A stretch of 64,000 nt of DNA from Bartonella sp. 220B (GTDB taxonomy: Bacteria > Pseudomonadota > Alphaproteobacteria > Rhizobiales > Rhizobiaceae), in NCBI RefSeq assembly GCF_026930205.1, contig NZ_JANHOI010000005.1:1-64000 (forward strand), written 5' to 3'. The notes beneath the pieces are model-generated. The model was not told where the DNA came from. It did no database searches and saw nothing but the letters and a program-made list of their open reading frames with translations. How positions within the stretch are numbered: the first letter of the stretch is position 1; the number at the start of each line of letters is the position of its first letter. Of this stretch, positions 21,599 through 29,734 are shown piece after piece. Both the position numbers and the translations under genes were made by a program.

Positions 21599-23380
21599 TT
21601 ACGAGGCCATAGCTTCGTGCAAAGGAATTACATTTTGATCATCTATCGTTGATTGATTGAATGGTAAACTACCAGTTTGTAAGAATTGATAGAAGCGACC
21701 ACCCTTATCGATCAATTCTTGAAAGCTTCCTTTTTCAATTAAGTGACCATGTTCTAGAAATAGCACAATATCAGCATTGCGTATTGTTGAAAGGCGATGT
21801 GCTATAATAAAAGTGGTGCGGTTGTAGCTTATGCAATCGAGAGCATCTTTTACGCGCGCTTCTGTCTCGACATCAAGAGCGCTTGTTGCTTCGTCTAAAA
21901 TAAGAATAGGTGCATTTTTTAAAACAGCACGTGCGATTGCTAATCGTTGCCTTTCTCCACCTGACAATTGGGTTCCTCGCTCTCCAACCATTGTGTTGTA
22001 ACGATCAGTTTTTTTCAAAATAAAATCATGGGCGGCGGCTATTTTTGCTGCTTCATAGAGTTCCTTATCTGTTGCGTTTGTTCTTCCTATTGAGATATTA
22101 TCGTAAATACTGCGATTGAAAAGGTTTGCGTCTTGAAACACTGTTGCTAAAGATTTACGTAAGGATTCTCGATTAACAGAGCGTATATTTATTCCATCGA
22201 TAGAGATATGTCCAAATGTTGGGTCATATACACGCTGCAACAAATTGATTAATGTTGTTTTTCCAGCACCTGTTGGTCCTATAATAGCTACAGTTTGTCC
22301 TGTTTTCACTTCAAAGGAAATATCAAAAATACCTTGAGAAGAATTTGGAAATTTATAGGTAACATGATGAAATTCTATTGTTCCCTTAACATTTGGAAGA
22401 GAAGGAAGATTTTCAGGTTCGTTGATATGAAAAGTTGCGTCTTCCATGACAAAGAATTCTTGTAATTTTGCTTGTGAGCATACGGTTAAATTAATAAAAT
22501 TGCTCATTTGATCTAGACGACTGATCATTAATTGTGCAAATCCGATAAAAGCAACGACTTCACCTACACGTAATTGACCTTTTGCTACAAAAAAAGCTCC
22601 AAGAAGAAGAACACAAACTATTGAAATGGTTGAAGCTATCCGGTTTAAGCCGCTCGCAAGAGCCCACCAATTGAGAACAGGGTTTTGTGCTTTAAGAAGA
22701 CTTTTTGTATGTTGATGTAATATGGAAGTTTCTTCTTTTATTCGGTTGTAACTTTGTACAATGGAAACGTTGGAGATTGAATCGCTAATATGCTTAAAAA
22801 CATTATGATGATAGCATTCTACAGCGGCTTGTCCGTCTTTTGTTTTGCGCATGACTAAACGTGCAATCAATACATAGATTATGGCAAGTATAACCAAGAC
22901 TGTTGAAAGACGCCAATTCATGTTAAAGGCTGTAGGAATGAGAACGAGTAACGCAACAAGAGTTGAAAGATGTTGACGCATAAAATCAAGCCATATGGTT
23001 GACATAGAATCTACAGCGCGCAAAAGTATATGAAGGGCATTAGATGTTCCCCGTTGTTGATGCCAAATGAGGGGCATGGCGATGATACGCTCAAAGGATT
23101 CAGTTAAAACAGCTAAGCGGCGTCTATGTGCTAAGCGATCAGCACTGCGGGCAACAAGAATATAAGCAATAATATGGGAAATACCAAAGCATACCCAAAT
23201 CGTAAGGGTAGGAATAATAGCTAATTTTTCTGCAATAGAGTCAATGACACGTCCAAATAAAATAGGTTCTGCGATGGTAATAATAGCCAATATAACATTA
23301 GCAGTACAGATTAAAATAGATGTCTTTTTTTCTTTGTTGAGATAGTTAAGAACACGAGCATATGTTTTGAATAAGGACAC
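21599..23380 (-). CDS. ndvA: beta-(1,2)-glucan export ABC transporter NdvA
   Basis: Half-size ABC exporter of 593 residues in the inner membrane. The N-terminal membrane domain has about six helices (residues 20-310). The nucleotide-binding domain has Walker A GPTGAGKTT, signature LSGGERQRLAIARA, Walker B ILILDEATSALD and the His switch IIAHRLST. The whole-length sequence matches my recollection of rhizobial NdvA/ChvA and of Bartonella proteins annotated so. In Sinorhizobium and Agrobacterium the substrate is cyclic beta-1,2-glucan made by NdvB/ChvB; no synthase is in this window. It is convergent with alaS. Confidence 0.9.
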   Translation of the reverse strand: MSLFKTYARVLNYLNKEKKTSILICTANVILAIITIAEPILFGRVIDSIAEKLAIIPTLTIWVCFGISHIIAYILVARSADRLAHRRRLAVLTESFERIIAMPLIWHQQRGTSNALHILLRAVDSMSTIWLDFMRQHLSTLVALLVLIPTAFNMNWRLSTVLVILAIIYVLIARLVMRKTKDGQAAVECYHHNVFKHISDSISNVSIVQSYNRIKEETSILHQHTKSLLKAQNPVLNWWALASGLNRIASTISIVCVLLLGAFFVAKGQLRVGEVVAFIGFAQLMISRLDQMSNFINLTVCSQAKLQEFFVMEDATFHINEPENLPSLPNVKGTIEFHHVTYKFPNSSQGIFDISFEVKTGQTVAIIGPTGAGKTTLINLLQRVYDPTFGHISIDGINIRSVNRESLRKSLATVFQDANLFNRSIYDNISIGRTNATDKELYEAAKIAAAHDFILKKTDRYNTMVGERGTQLSGGERQRLAIARAVLKNAPILILDEATSALDVETEARVKDALDCISYNRTTFIIAHRLSTIRNADIVLFLEHGHLIEKGSFQELIDKGGRFYQFLQTGSLPFNQSTIDDQNVIPLHEAMAS

Positions 23381-23414
23381 AGATGATTATCTCCATTAGC
23401 TTGCAAGCGTAAAG

Positions 23415-23435
23415 GTTACGATTTGTAATCGTTAC
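23415..23435. promoter_or_regulatory. near-palindrome upstream of ndvA
   Basis: GTTACGATT-TGT-AATCGTTAC is an 8-of-9 inverted repeat located 35 bases upstream of the ndvA start, in the divergent spacer with the pseudouridine synthase gene. The position suits an operator. The binding protein is unknown. Confidence 0.3.
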
Positions 23436-23584
23436 ACTTTGAGCTAATAAAATTTGAACAGTAAGAAAATACAATTTTGGATACTCATTGTAATATGGTG
23501 TGATAAAGCCCTAGGTAGATTTTTATGTTTATAAAGATAGAGTACAAAATTGGTAAATGAAATTATATGGGCTAGGAAGTTTTT

Positions 23585-24568
23585 ATGGCAGGCATAGAAA
23601 TAAAAAAAGTTAAGTCAGATGAAAATGGAATGCGCTTAGATCGCTGGTTTAAAGTGCATTATCCAGGGCTTGGATTTGGATATTTACAAAAATTGCTGCG
23701 TTCTGGTCAAATACGGGTTGATGGTGGACGTGTGAAAGCTGATACGCGTCTTCTCATAGGCCAATCTGTTCGTGTGCCGCCTCTCCCTATTGATGACAAG
23801 AAGAGTTTTTCTGTAACGAATAAAACACTTCGTGAACAGAATGATGAAACTCTTTTGAAAAAAATGTTGCTCTATGAGGACCCAAAAGTTTTCGTTTTTA
23901 ATAAACCGGCTGGATTAGCTGTACAAGGTGGTTCTGGCTTGACGCGCCATATAGATGCTATGCTTGAGGTATGGCGCAATAAGAAAGGTGAAAAACCACG
24001 TTTGGTTCATCGGCTTGATCGTGAAACATCTGGAGTGCTTGTTGTTGCTCGATCAAGAGGGGCTGCACAGGCTTTAACAGCTGCTTTTAGAACACGAGAA
24101 ACAAAAAAGACGTATTGGGCATTGGTTCGAGGAGTGCCTAAAAAAAAGCAGGATAAAATTTCAACATGGATGGTTAAGGATATCACAACACAAGGTGACA
24201 AAATGCGTGTTTGTGAACATGGGGAGCCTGATGCTGACCATGCAGTTTCCTACTACCGCGTTTTAGACACTAGGGGGCGGGCTCTTTCATGGCTTGAAAT
24301 GGAACCCTATACAGGAAGAACACATCAGCTACGTGTGCACGCTGCTCATATAGATCACCCTATTATTGGTGATTCAAAATATTTTTTTTCTGATAGTAAT
24401 TGGACGTTACCAGGGGGAATTCAAAACCGCCTGCACCTTCATGCGCGCCGTATTCGTATTCCTCATCCTTCAGGAGGGATATTGGATATTGTTGCACCTT
24501 TACCTTCTCATATGGTACAAAGCTTTAATCTCTTGGCTTTTAATGAGAATGATGGTGAGACAGAATAA
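23585..24568 (+). CDS. RluC/RluD-family 23S rRNA pseudouridine synthase
   Basis: 327 residues. An S4 RNA-binding domain occupies about residues 10-75 (MRLDRWFKVHYPGLGFGYLQ). The catalytic RluA-type domain contains LVHRLDRETSGVLVVARS with the catalytic aspartate, and the C-terminal signature GRTHQLRVHAAHIDHPIIGD. The architecture fits RluC or RluD. In Rhizobiales an RluC-type gene usually lies close to an ATP12-type gene, as it does here apart from the accessory island between them. Exact target uridines cannot be read from the sequence. Confidence 0.92.
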   Translation: MAGIEIKKVKSDENGMRLDRWFKVHYPGLGFGYLQKLLRSGQIRVDGGRVKADTRLLIGQSVRVPPLPIDDKKSFSVTNKTLREQNDETLLKKMLLYEDPKVFVFNKPAGLAVQGGSGLTRHIDAMLEVWRNKKGEKPRLVHRLDRETSGVLVVARSRGAAQALTAAFRTRETKKTYWALVRGVPKKKQDKISTWMVKDITTQGDKMRVCEHGEPDADHAVSYYRVLDTRGRALSWLEMEPYTGRTHQLRVHAAHIDHPIIGDSKYFFSDSNWTLPGGIQNRLHLHARRIRIPHPSGGILDIVAPLPSHMVQSFNLLAFNENDGETE

Positions 24569-24704
24569 GAGAAAATTTTTACAATTTGTCCTGTTTGATT
24601 TGGCACATTTTGTATAAAGATTAAGAAGGTATAGTATTTGTTATGAAAAGAGCTTTTGGTTACCGTTATTTGAGGACTTGTATTTTTTAGTTATCAATTT
24701 GCCA

Positions 24705-24871
24705 CTATCCTTCTTCATAAATTCTCTTATTTATAGTTTCTTTATCATCGTTTAACCCAAAATGATCAGTTCCATATAAACGACTATTTTCACTATAACT
24801 TAATCTTTGAATTTTTTTAATTCACCACGAACAGGGTCTGCATAATCTATAAGAAATGAATATGGTAAAAA
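24705..24871 (-). pseudogene. frameshifted fragment of an unidentified protein
   Basis: On the minus strand an open segment begins LPYSFLIDYADPVRGELKK and runs into a stop. Adding one A to the A-run before it joins a second segment that contains ENSRLYGTDHFGLNDDKE and TINKRIYEEG and ends at 24705. The reading looks like real protein broken by an indel, with no start codon. I do not recognise the family. Confidence 0.45.
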
Positions 24872-24931
24872 TTAACTTGGATTTTTGTCAATGATTATCT
24901 TCAGGTGATTAAAGATCTGGTCTAAGGCTTT

Positions 24932-25160
24932 TTAATCCAGTGGACAAACACGAATAATATGGCCGTCGGGATCTTTGATTAAGAGGTTACAGAGATTGCT
25001 TATTACGAGGAGAGCTCTGGATAAGCTGTTTATTTATCCTATTAAGAGGTAAAATATCGTTTTTAAAGGGAATATAAGATGTAAGATAGTGATCAGAAGG
25101 CTGTTGTTCTATAATTTTCTTTGAGTGATAAGTGTGTTTTTTTCCTTAGCGTTCTTCTGG
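24932..25160 (-). pseudogene. remnant of a VOC (glyoxalase/bleomycin-resistance) family gene
   Basis: The minus strand at 24932-24979 reads IKDPDGHIIRVCPLD followed by a stop. This is the typical C-terminal strand of vicinal-oxygen-chelate proteins (DPDGH motif). About 25 codons upstream in that frame are open. Further upstream a different minus-strand frame is open with PSDHYLTSYIPFKNDILPLN, which probably continues the same broken gene. No intact start was found. Confidence 0.5.
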
Positions 25161-25438
25161 AAAGATCTCTTAGACTGTTGATGAGTATAGATGTTACTAC
25201 TTTAGGTGGTATTTAGTTTTATCAATATAATGAACCAACTGAAACAAATACTTCTTCAAAATAGAAAAACATAGTTTTAATCTTTTATTAAGATCGATGA
25301 TGCTTTAAATTCGCATTTATATATTGTTTAGTGTACTAATTTAAAGTGTAAATATTAAGAATATGATTTGATTCATTGTGTTTGGTTCTGTTCTGTATAT
25401 TTTGGTAATTTAATTGTGTAATTGAAGGAATAGGGATC

Positions 25439-25999
25439 ATGCAATGTGAAAGAGGGGAGGTTATCTATACACTTGTCCCTTCTGAGACTAACTGCGCAGC
25501 TGCGGCTCAGTGGTGGTTTGATAATCGTAATCGAAATACTTCTTCAGCTGATTCTATATCACGCATTGTTTTACATGTAACTCTTGAAGAAGCCTTTAAT
25601 GAACTCTCTCAGAAAAAAGATGGTTATCTCCTAAGCTGTGCTGCTTACCCTGATTTACATACGCTCATATTCACTCGTTTAAGTGATATGCAATTATTTG
25701 ATAGTTTTATTATGCCTACCTATCCTATGGTGTTAGCTAAACGCAATAACTCTGATGAAATTAAAACTGTAGCCACTCATCCTGCCCCACAATCTCTGGT
25801 AGCTCATCAGTATGACAGAATATTTGCCAACAGCAATGCTGATGCAGCGGTTCTTTGCAAAGCTGAGAGAGCAGATGCTTGTATCACGACGTCAGTTGCT
25901 ACAAAGCACTATGAGCTGAATATTATCAAAAATTTTGGAAAAGTACCAATGGCCTTCTTGCTCCACTCGCTAAAGTCGGCTCATTATGAAACAATCTGA
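25439..25999 (+). CDS. BacA-like protein (prephenate decarboxylase/dehydratase-like)
   Basis: 186 residues, cytosolic, no signal peptide. From memory of B. subtilis BacA (a non-aromatising prephenate decarboxylase of bacilysin synthesis) the pattern matches over most of its length. THPAPQSL at 113-120 corresponds to SHPSPINL, NSNADAA at 131-137 to NSTSAAA, and ADACITTSVATKHY at 145-158 to SDIALTNELARQKY; a KxxxxIPM-like end follows. The fold is that of periplasmic-binding-like prephenate dehydratase. The ACT domain of housekeeping PheA is absent. It is first in a four-gene operon and overlaps the next gene by 14 bases. Function by homology only; the substrate is unproven. Confidence 0.7.
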   Translation: MQCERGEVIYTLVPSETNCAAAAQWWFDNRNRNTSSADSISRIVLHVTLEEAFNELSQKKDGYLLSCAAYPDLHTLIFTRLSDMQLFDSFIMPTYPMVLAKRNNSDEIKTVATHPAPQSLVAHQYDRIFANSNADAAVLCKAERADACITTSVATKHYELNIIKNFGKVPMAFLLHSLKSAHYETI

Positions 26000-27191
26000 A
26001 GCACTTCTTTTTATTGTTAACCTCGTTGACAAAGTTCGTGTACGCCAAGAGCTTGATGGTAGCATTAAAGAACCAACTTCAGCAGATAGTTACATAATCA
26101 ATGAATTAATCAGTTTTTTGAACCATCAAGCAGATATTATTGACGGATTATCTCCAGAACTTTTAGCTGCCACTTCTGATGACCTTAACCGATGGATGCT
26201 CAGTGGTTTAAATACCTCTCCTAAATTTGATAACACTTTGGCTGCATTCAAAGCTCCGTTACCAGATGCTCCTTTATTTTTCTTGGCTCCAATGCGCGCA
26301 ACTAATGGTCCTGATCCAGAAGAATTTCGATTGGAATTAGTTACAGGTTACCGTTGTGAAACAGTCTATCTTGTTGACGCCTCAAAATATACAAAAAATT
26401 ATATAGCACCGTTTCAATGTATAAAAATGGGAATAGCATCAAAAGGTTTTTTAGAAGGCAACTGCCTTGTTCTGTTTCCAGAATCTGTGGCTACTGCTAA
26501 GAAAATTGATAAGCAAGCATTTGCTTTGTTTTTTTTCAGAAAATTCTTTGATATTTACAATGAGCAAACAATTGTGGAAGCCGAACGTTTGCTTGGTCGA
26601 GATAGTAAATTCCTATTCGGTCAATTAAGTAGTCGTAATCTATCTAAAGATAATGTTTATAATGCTCGCTGTTTGTGGGGCTATTATCATGACTATGCAC
26701 ACCATACTGGACCGCGTCCATTAGATAAGAATCTCTACATAAAATTAAATTGGTTTACAGGTCTTCTTGAAGAAACTAAAGTCGACTTAATTACAGTGCG
26801 TATTTTACTACAAAATCGTCCAAAGTTTTGGAAAGAAATATCTGAGTTTGTTCTCTTAGAACGTATATTTCGTTATCCAAAGGGTTCTGATAAGTATATG
26901 ACATTCGATGCTGGTACAGGTATCGTACTTTTTGAAATATTGATACGTAACAAAGCATTGATCGAAACAGATCAAGGTTATCTTCAATTTGATTTGGAAC
27001 GTCTTAAAGAAGTAATATCATTGATAATTGCGGATATAGAAGCACTTGAAGCGTTAGATGATAACGCTTATTTAGTAGGTGCTAAGAATTATATCCAAAA
27101 TAACCTTGGAAAGCCGCAAACTCCAAAAGCGCGATTTAATTTTTCAACATCATATTATGCGCGGCGAGTAATTGGAGGATTAAGTCATTGA
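25986..27191 (+). CDS. unrecognised 401-residue protein with HDxxHH motif
   Basis: I do not firmly recognise this family; it may belong to one of the large uncharacterised DUF groups linked to small-molecule clusters. It is soluble, with no signal peptide or clear membrane segment. A striking block is HDYAHHTGPRP (235-245) followed by NWFTGLLEETKVD (255-267), which resembles a metal- or cofactor-binding active site. A second conserved-looking block is FLAPMRATNGPDPEEFRLEL (99-118). It overlaps the BacA-like gene by 14 bases and the exporter start by four (TTGA), so it is translated in a coupled operon. A role as a tailoring enzyme is plausible but inferred. Confidence 0.75.
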   Translation: MKQSEALLFIVNLVDKVRVRQELDGSIKEPTSADSYIINELISFLNHQADIIDGLSPELLAATSDDLNRWMLSGLNTSPKFDNTLAAFKAPLPDAPLFFLAPMRATNGPDPEEFRLELVTGYRCETVYLVDASKYTKNYIAPFQCIKMGIASKGFLEGNCLVLFPESVATAKKIDKQAFALFFFRKFFDIYNEQTIVEAERLLGRDSKFLFGQLSSRNLSKDNVYNARCLWGYYHDYAHHTGPRPLDKNLYIKLNWFTGLLEETKVDLITVRILLQNRPKFWKEISEFVLLERIFRYPKGSDKYMTFDAGTGIVLFEILIRNKALIETDQGYLQFDLERLKEVISLIIADIEALEALDDNAYLVGAKNYIQNNLGKPQTPKARFNFSTSYYARRVIGGLSH

Positions 27192-28141
27192 GTTTCTTAA
27201 AAGGGCGATTATTATTCTTTACTTTTGTCATTCTGGTGTTGTTTTCCATAAGTTGGTTATTATCTAAGAATTTGATTAGCAGTATACCGGTAATGCATGC
27301 GGTTGGACTTAGGTTGTGTGCTACTGCTGCTGCCTTATGGTTGATTGCAGTATTTCGCGAGAGAACCGTTTTAAAATCCATACCATTGCTTTCAATGATA
27401 CCTTTTTTTTTAATTTTGTCAGTATTAGGATTCTCATTGTATTTTATATGCAGCTTCGGCGCATTAAAATCGCTCAAAGCAAGTGATTTAACTATGCTTT
27501 TAGCCACTATTCCAGGCGTTACTATATATTGGGTATACTAACTAATAGCCTTATATTCTCATGGCTGAAGCTTAGCGGTGTAATAATTGTCAGCGTCGCA
27601 GCTATGGCATTTAATATAAACAGTGTGGAATATGGATATTATAACTTTATAGGAATAAGTCTTGCTTTAACAGCAGCGCTTTCTTACTCTATTTATGGCT
27701 TATTGTCTAAACGTTATCTTAAAAATTTACCTTTGCTAACCTCACTGGCTTGGATCATTACAATGTCTTCAGCATCGTTTATGCCATTATTCATTTTTGA
27801 TCCTACCCCCCTATTACATCTTAAGTTATACCCCCCTATTACATCTTAAGTTAGAAGATATATTTAAGATATTGATTTTAGGTGCTATTTTTTCTGCGCC
27901 AGGTTATGTATTGTACCAAAAAATTTTAGCAGATGGAGGCGTATTATATGCCAACGCTATCGGCGTACTAGCTCCTTTTGCAGTAGTGGCATGTGAATGG
28001 ATAATCGATTCTAACACTTCTCTAAGCGCTATCAAAATAATTTCTATGATTATAGTTGTGATAGGGATGATACTATTATTTATAGACGCATCAAAGATAT
28101 CTGGATGGCAACTCAATTCGAACAAAGGGGGAAAGAAATGA
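27188..28141 (+). pseudogene. EamA/DMT-family exporter, broken by two frame disruptions
   Basis: Read across three frames, this is a ten-helix drug/metabolite transporter of about 315 codons. The first part (27188-27541, TTG start) ends prematurely near TIPGVTIYWVY. The second frame continues with LTNSLIFSWLKLSGVIIVSV to 27849. The third (from about 27829) carries LEDIFKILILGAIFSAPGYV to a stop at 28141. The first break needs a one-base indel near 27530. The second is caused by an exact 25-base tandem duplication (27804-27828 and 27829-27853). It probably once exported the product of the operon. It overlaps both neighbours by four bases. Confidence 0.8.
27804..27853 (+). repeat. 25-bp perfect tandem duplication
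   Basis: Two identical 25-base units follow each other (TACCCCCC, TATTACATC, TTAAGTTA in each). One unit encodes TPLLHLKL. Because 25 is not a multiple of three, the second copy shifts the frame of the exporter; removing one unit restores it. Confidence 0.97.
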
Positions 28142-29388
28142 AAAAATTAGCGTTAGTTTGTCAGCGCAACACAAAATTACCATTTATATTTGAAGCTGCA
28201 AAAGCTGCTAACATCGAATTAGTAATGATTTATGATACCACTGAAAATGTACCTAATAAGCTACCTGTGGCGGTAACTTCAACTTGGCAACTTCCTGTTT
28301 TTGATAATCCAGATTTAGCCCTAGACGCTTTTGCAGCTGGAGTGAAAGAACGCAATATTGGTGGGGTTATGACTCTGTGCGAAGAAGCTATCATATGGAC
28401 AGCTTTAGCTGCAAAAAAAATCAATACGCCTGGCATTGAGCCAGATGTAGCGGCATTAACCCGAAATAAATATCTCATGCGTCAAGCTTTTGCTAAAGCA
28501 GGGCTGAGAACACCGAGATTTTTGTATATAGATAATCCAGAAAGACTATCACAAACATATGCTTTGGGCTTTCCTTTAGTCATTAAGCCTATTTTGGGAG
28601 CGGGCAGTATAGGTGTTATGTTAGCTAAAAATTTTGATGAACTTACTGACCTCATCAAAGTGGTATGGAATGTTCAGCATAAAGATATGGCACGTTTCAA
28701 TTATAAAAATAAACCTGTAGGTTTAGTAGTAGAGCAGTATTTGCCAGGGAAAGAGTTTGTTGTAGAATGCTTTGTTGATACAGCAGGTGTGCACGTTTTG
28801 GCCGTTGGAGACAAAGGACAACCTGAAGGACCATGGTTTGAAGAAACAATTTATCGTCAACGCAGTGATATAGACAATCCTTTAATTGTTTCTTTATGTG
28901 AAGTTGCATGCTCTGGGGTCGAAGCTCTTGGTATAAACATGGGCGCTGCCCATGTAGAATTACGCCTAGATGCCAATAATTTACCTTATATAATTGAGAT
29001 TGGTGCTCGTATAGGTGGATCCGGTGTTTCACATTTTATTGTGGAGCAAGGCACAGGGATTTCATTTGGAAAACTATGCATGAATGCTGCTTTAGCTGAA
29101 AAAAACTCAGATCTCCCTGAAGTACTTCCAGCTGACAAAGTAGCTGCAAATTACATTATTCCTCTTCGAGGTCATGGACAGTTCTCTGGATTTTCGGGTC
29201 TCAATAAGGTTGAGCAGCATCCATTAACAGCTAGAACTATAATTTTCTTTGAAACCAATCATATTTCACCACCTCCACCAGCGTTTGGTGGATATCCTGG
29301 TTTTATTTTCTCTGTTCATGCCTCAAATGAAGAAGCTCGCGATTATCATAAATGGCTTGATGAAACTTTAAAAATTATATGGAAATGA
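28138..29388 (+). CDS. ATP-grasp ligase (BacD-like amino-acid/carboxylate ligase)
   Basis: 416 residues from the ATG at 28138, which overlaps the exporter stop (ATGA) and follows AAAGGGGGAAAG. ATP-grasp landmarks are VIKPILGAGSIGV (148-160), VEQYLPGKEFVVE (198-210), HVELRL (272-277) and EIGARIGGSG (287-296), the Mg-ATP site. This layout is that of L-amino-acid ligases such as BacD, and of other carboxylate-amine ligases. With the BacA-like gene it suggests formation of an amide or dipeptide from a modified amino acid. The sequence appears intact. The substrates cannot be read. Confidence 0.82.
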   Translation: MKKLALVCQRNTKLPFIFEAAKAANIELVMIYDTTENVPNKLPVAVTSTWQLPVFDNPDLALDAFAAGVKERNIGGVMTLCEEAIIWTALAAKKINTPGIEPDVAALTRNKYLMRQAFAKAGLRTPRFLYIDNPERLSQTYALGFPLVIKPILGAGSIGVMLAKNFDELTDLIKVVWNVQHKDMARFNYKNKPVGLVVEQYLPGKEFVVECFVDTAGVHVLAVGDKGQPEGPWFEETIYRQRSDIDNPLIVSLCEVACSGVEALGINMGAAHVELRLDANNLPYIIEIGARIGGSGVSHFIVEQGTGISFGKLCMNAALAEKNSDLPEVLPADKVAANYIIPLRGHGQFSGFSGLNKVEQHPLTARTIIFFETNHISPPPPAFGGYPGFIFSVHASNEEARDYHKWLDETLKIIWK

Positions 29389-29734
29389 CATGCTTAGCAA
29401 TAGCTCGATAAAGATTCCAATTTCCCTTAATTTTGATATATCTCATAGATAAAGATAGAACTCGAATGTAGTTTTATAAAATTTTGTAAACACTATGGAC
29501 AACAATGGTGGAAAGAAAAAATTCTTTAAATTCAATATATTCACCTTTTTAATCAAATCCAATACTTTAAAAGATTGTTCTGGCAGTGGTAGCTAGATAG
29601 AAGAATAAGGCATTGCCTATTGCCTTTTTTGTAAAATAAACATGAAATATAGTCTTAAATCATATGAATGCTGGTAAGATTTTTCCTTCTTTAGGGCGAG
29701 AAGGAGGTCAATAAAAATATTAAAGGTGAACAAT
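29389..29734. other. spacer downstream of the accessory operon
   Basis: 346 bases without a gene. It contains one hairpin terminator (29607-29630) and, near the end, a strong AAGGAGG (29701-29707) that is too far from the next start codon to serve it. No repeat or integrase site was seen. Confidence 0.6.
29607..29630 (+). terminator. rho-independent terminator
   Basis: AAGGCA (29607-29612) pairs with TGCCTT (29621-29626) around an eight-base loop, followed by a T run. It lies about 220 bases after the ATP-grasp gene and would end the accessory operon. Confidence 0.6.

Larger units (their letters stand above)
24569..25438. other. gene-free degenerate spacer
   Basis: 870 bases between the pseudouridine synthase and the accessory operon. 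They hold only the two minus-strand gene fragments listed separately, plus AT-rich sequence without intact reading frames. A ribosome site for the next gene (GAAGGAATAGGGATC) closes the stretch. It looks like the decayed edge of an acquired or rearranged segment. Confidence 0.6.

Noticed and set aside
25034-25438. Possible further gene on the plus strand before the BacA-like gene
   Set aside because: All plus-strand frames are interrupted by frequent stops; only minus-strand fragments looked protein-like.
24569-29734. Insertion sequence or prophage ends around the accessory operon
   Set aside because: No transposase, integrase, terminal inverted repeat or target duplication was seen.
29701-29734. 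Upstream start for the ATP12-type gene using the strong AAGGAGG
   Set aside because: No ATG, GTG or TTG in frame lies at a suitable distance from that site; the ATG at 29735 with AAAGG is used.
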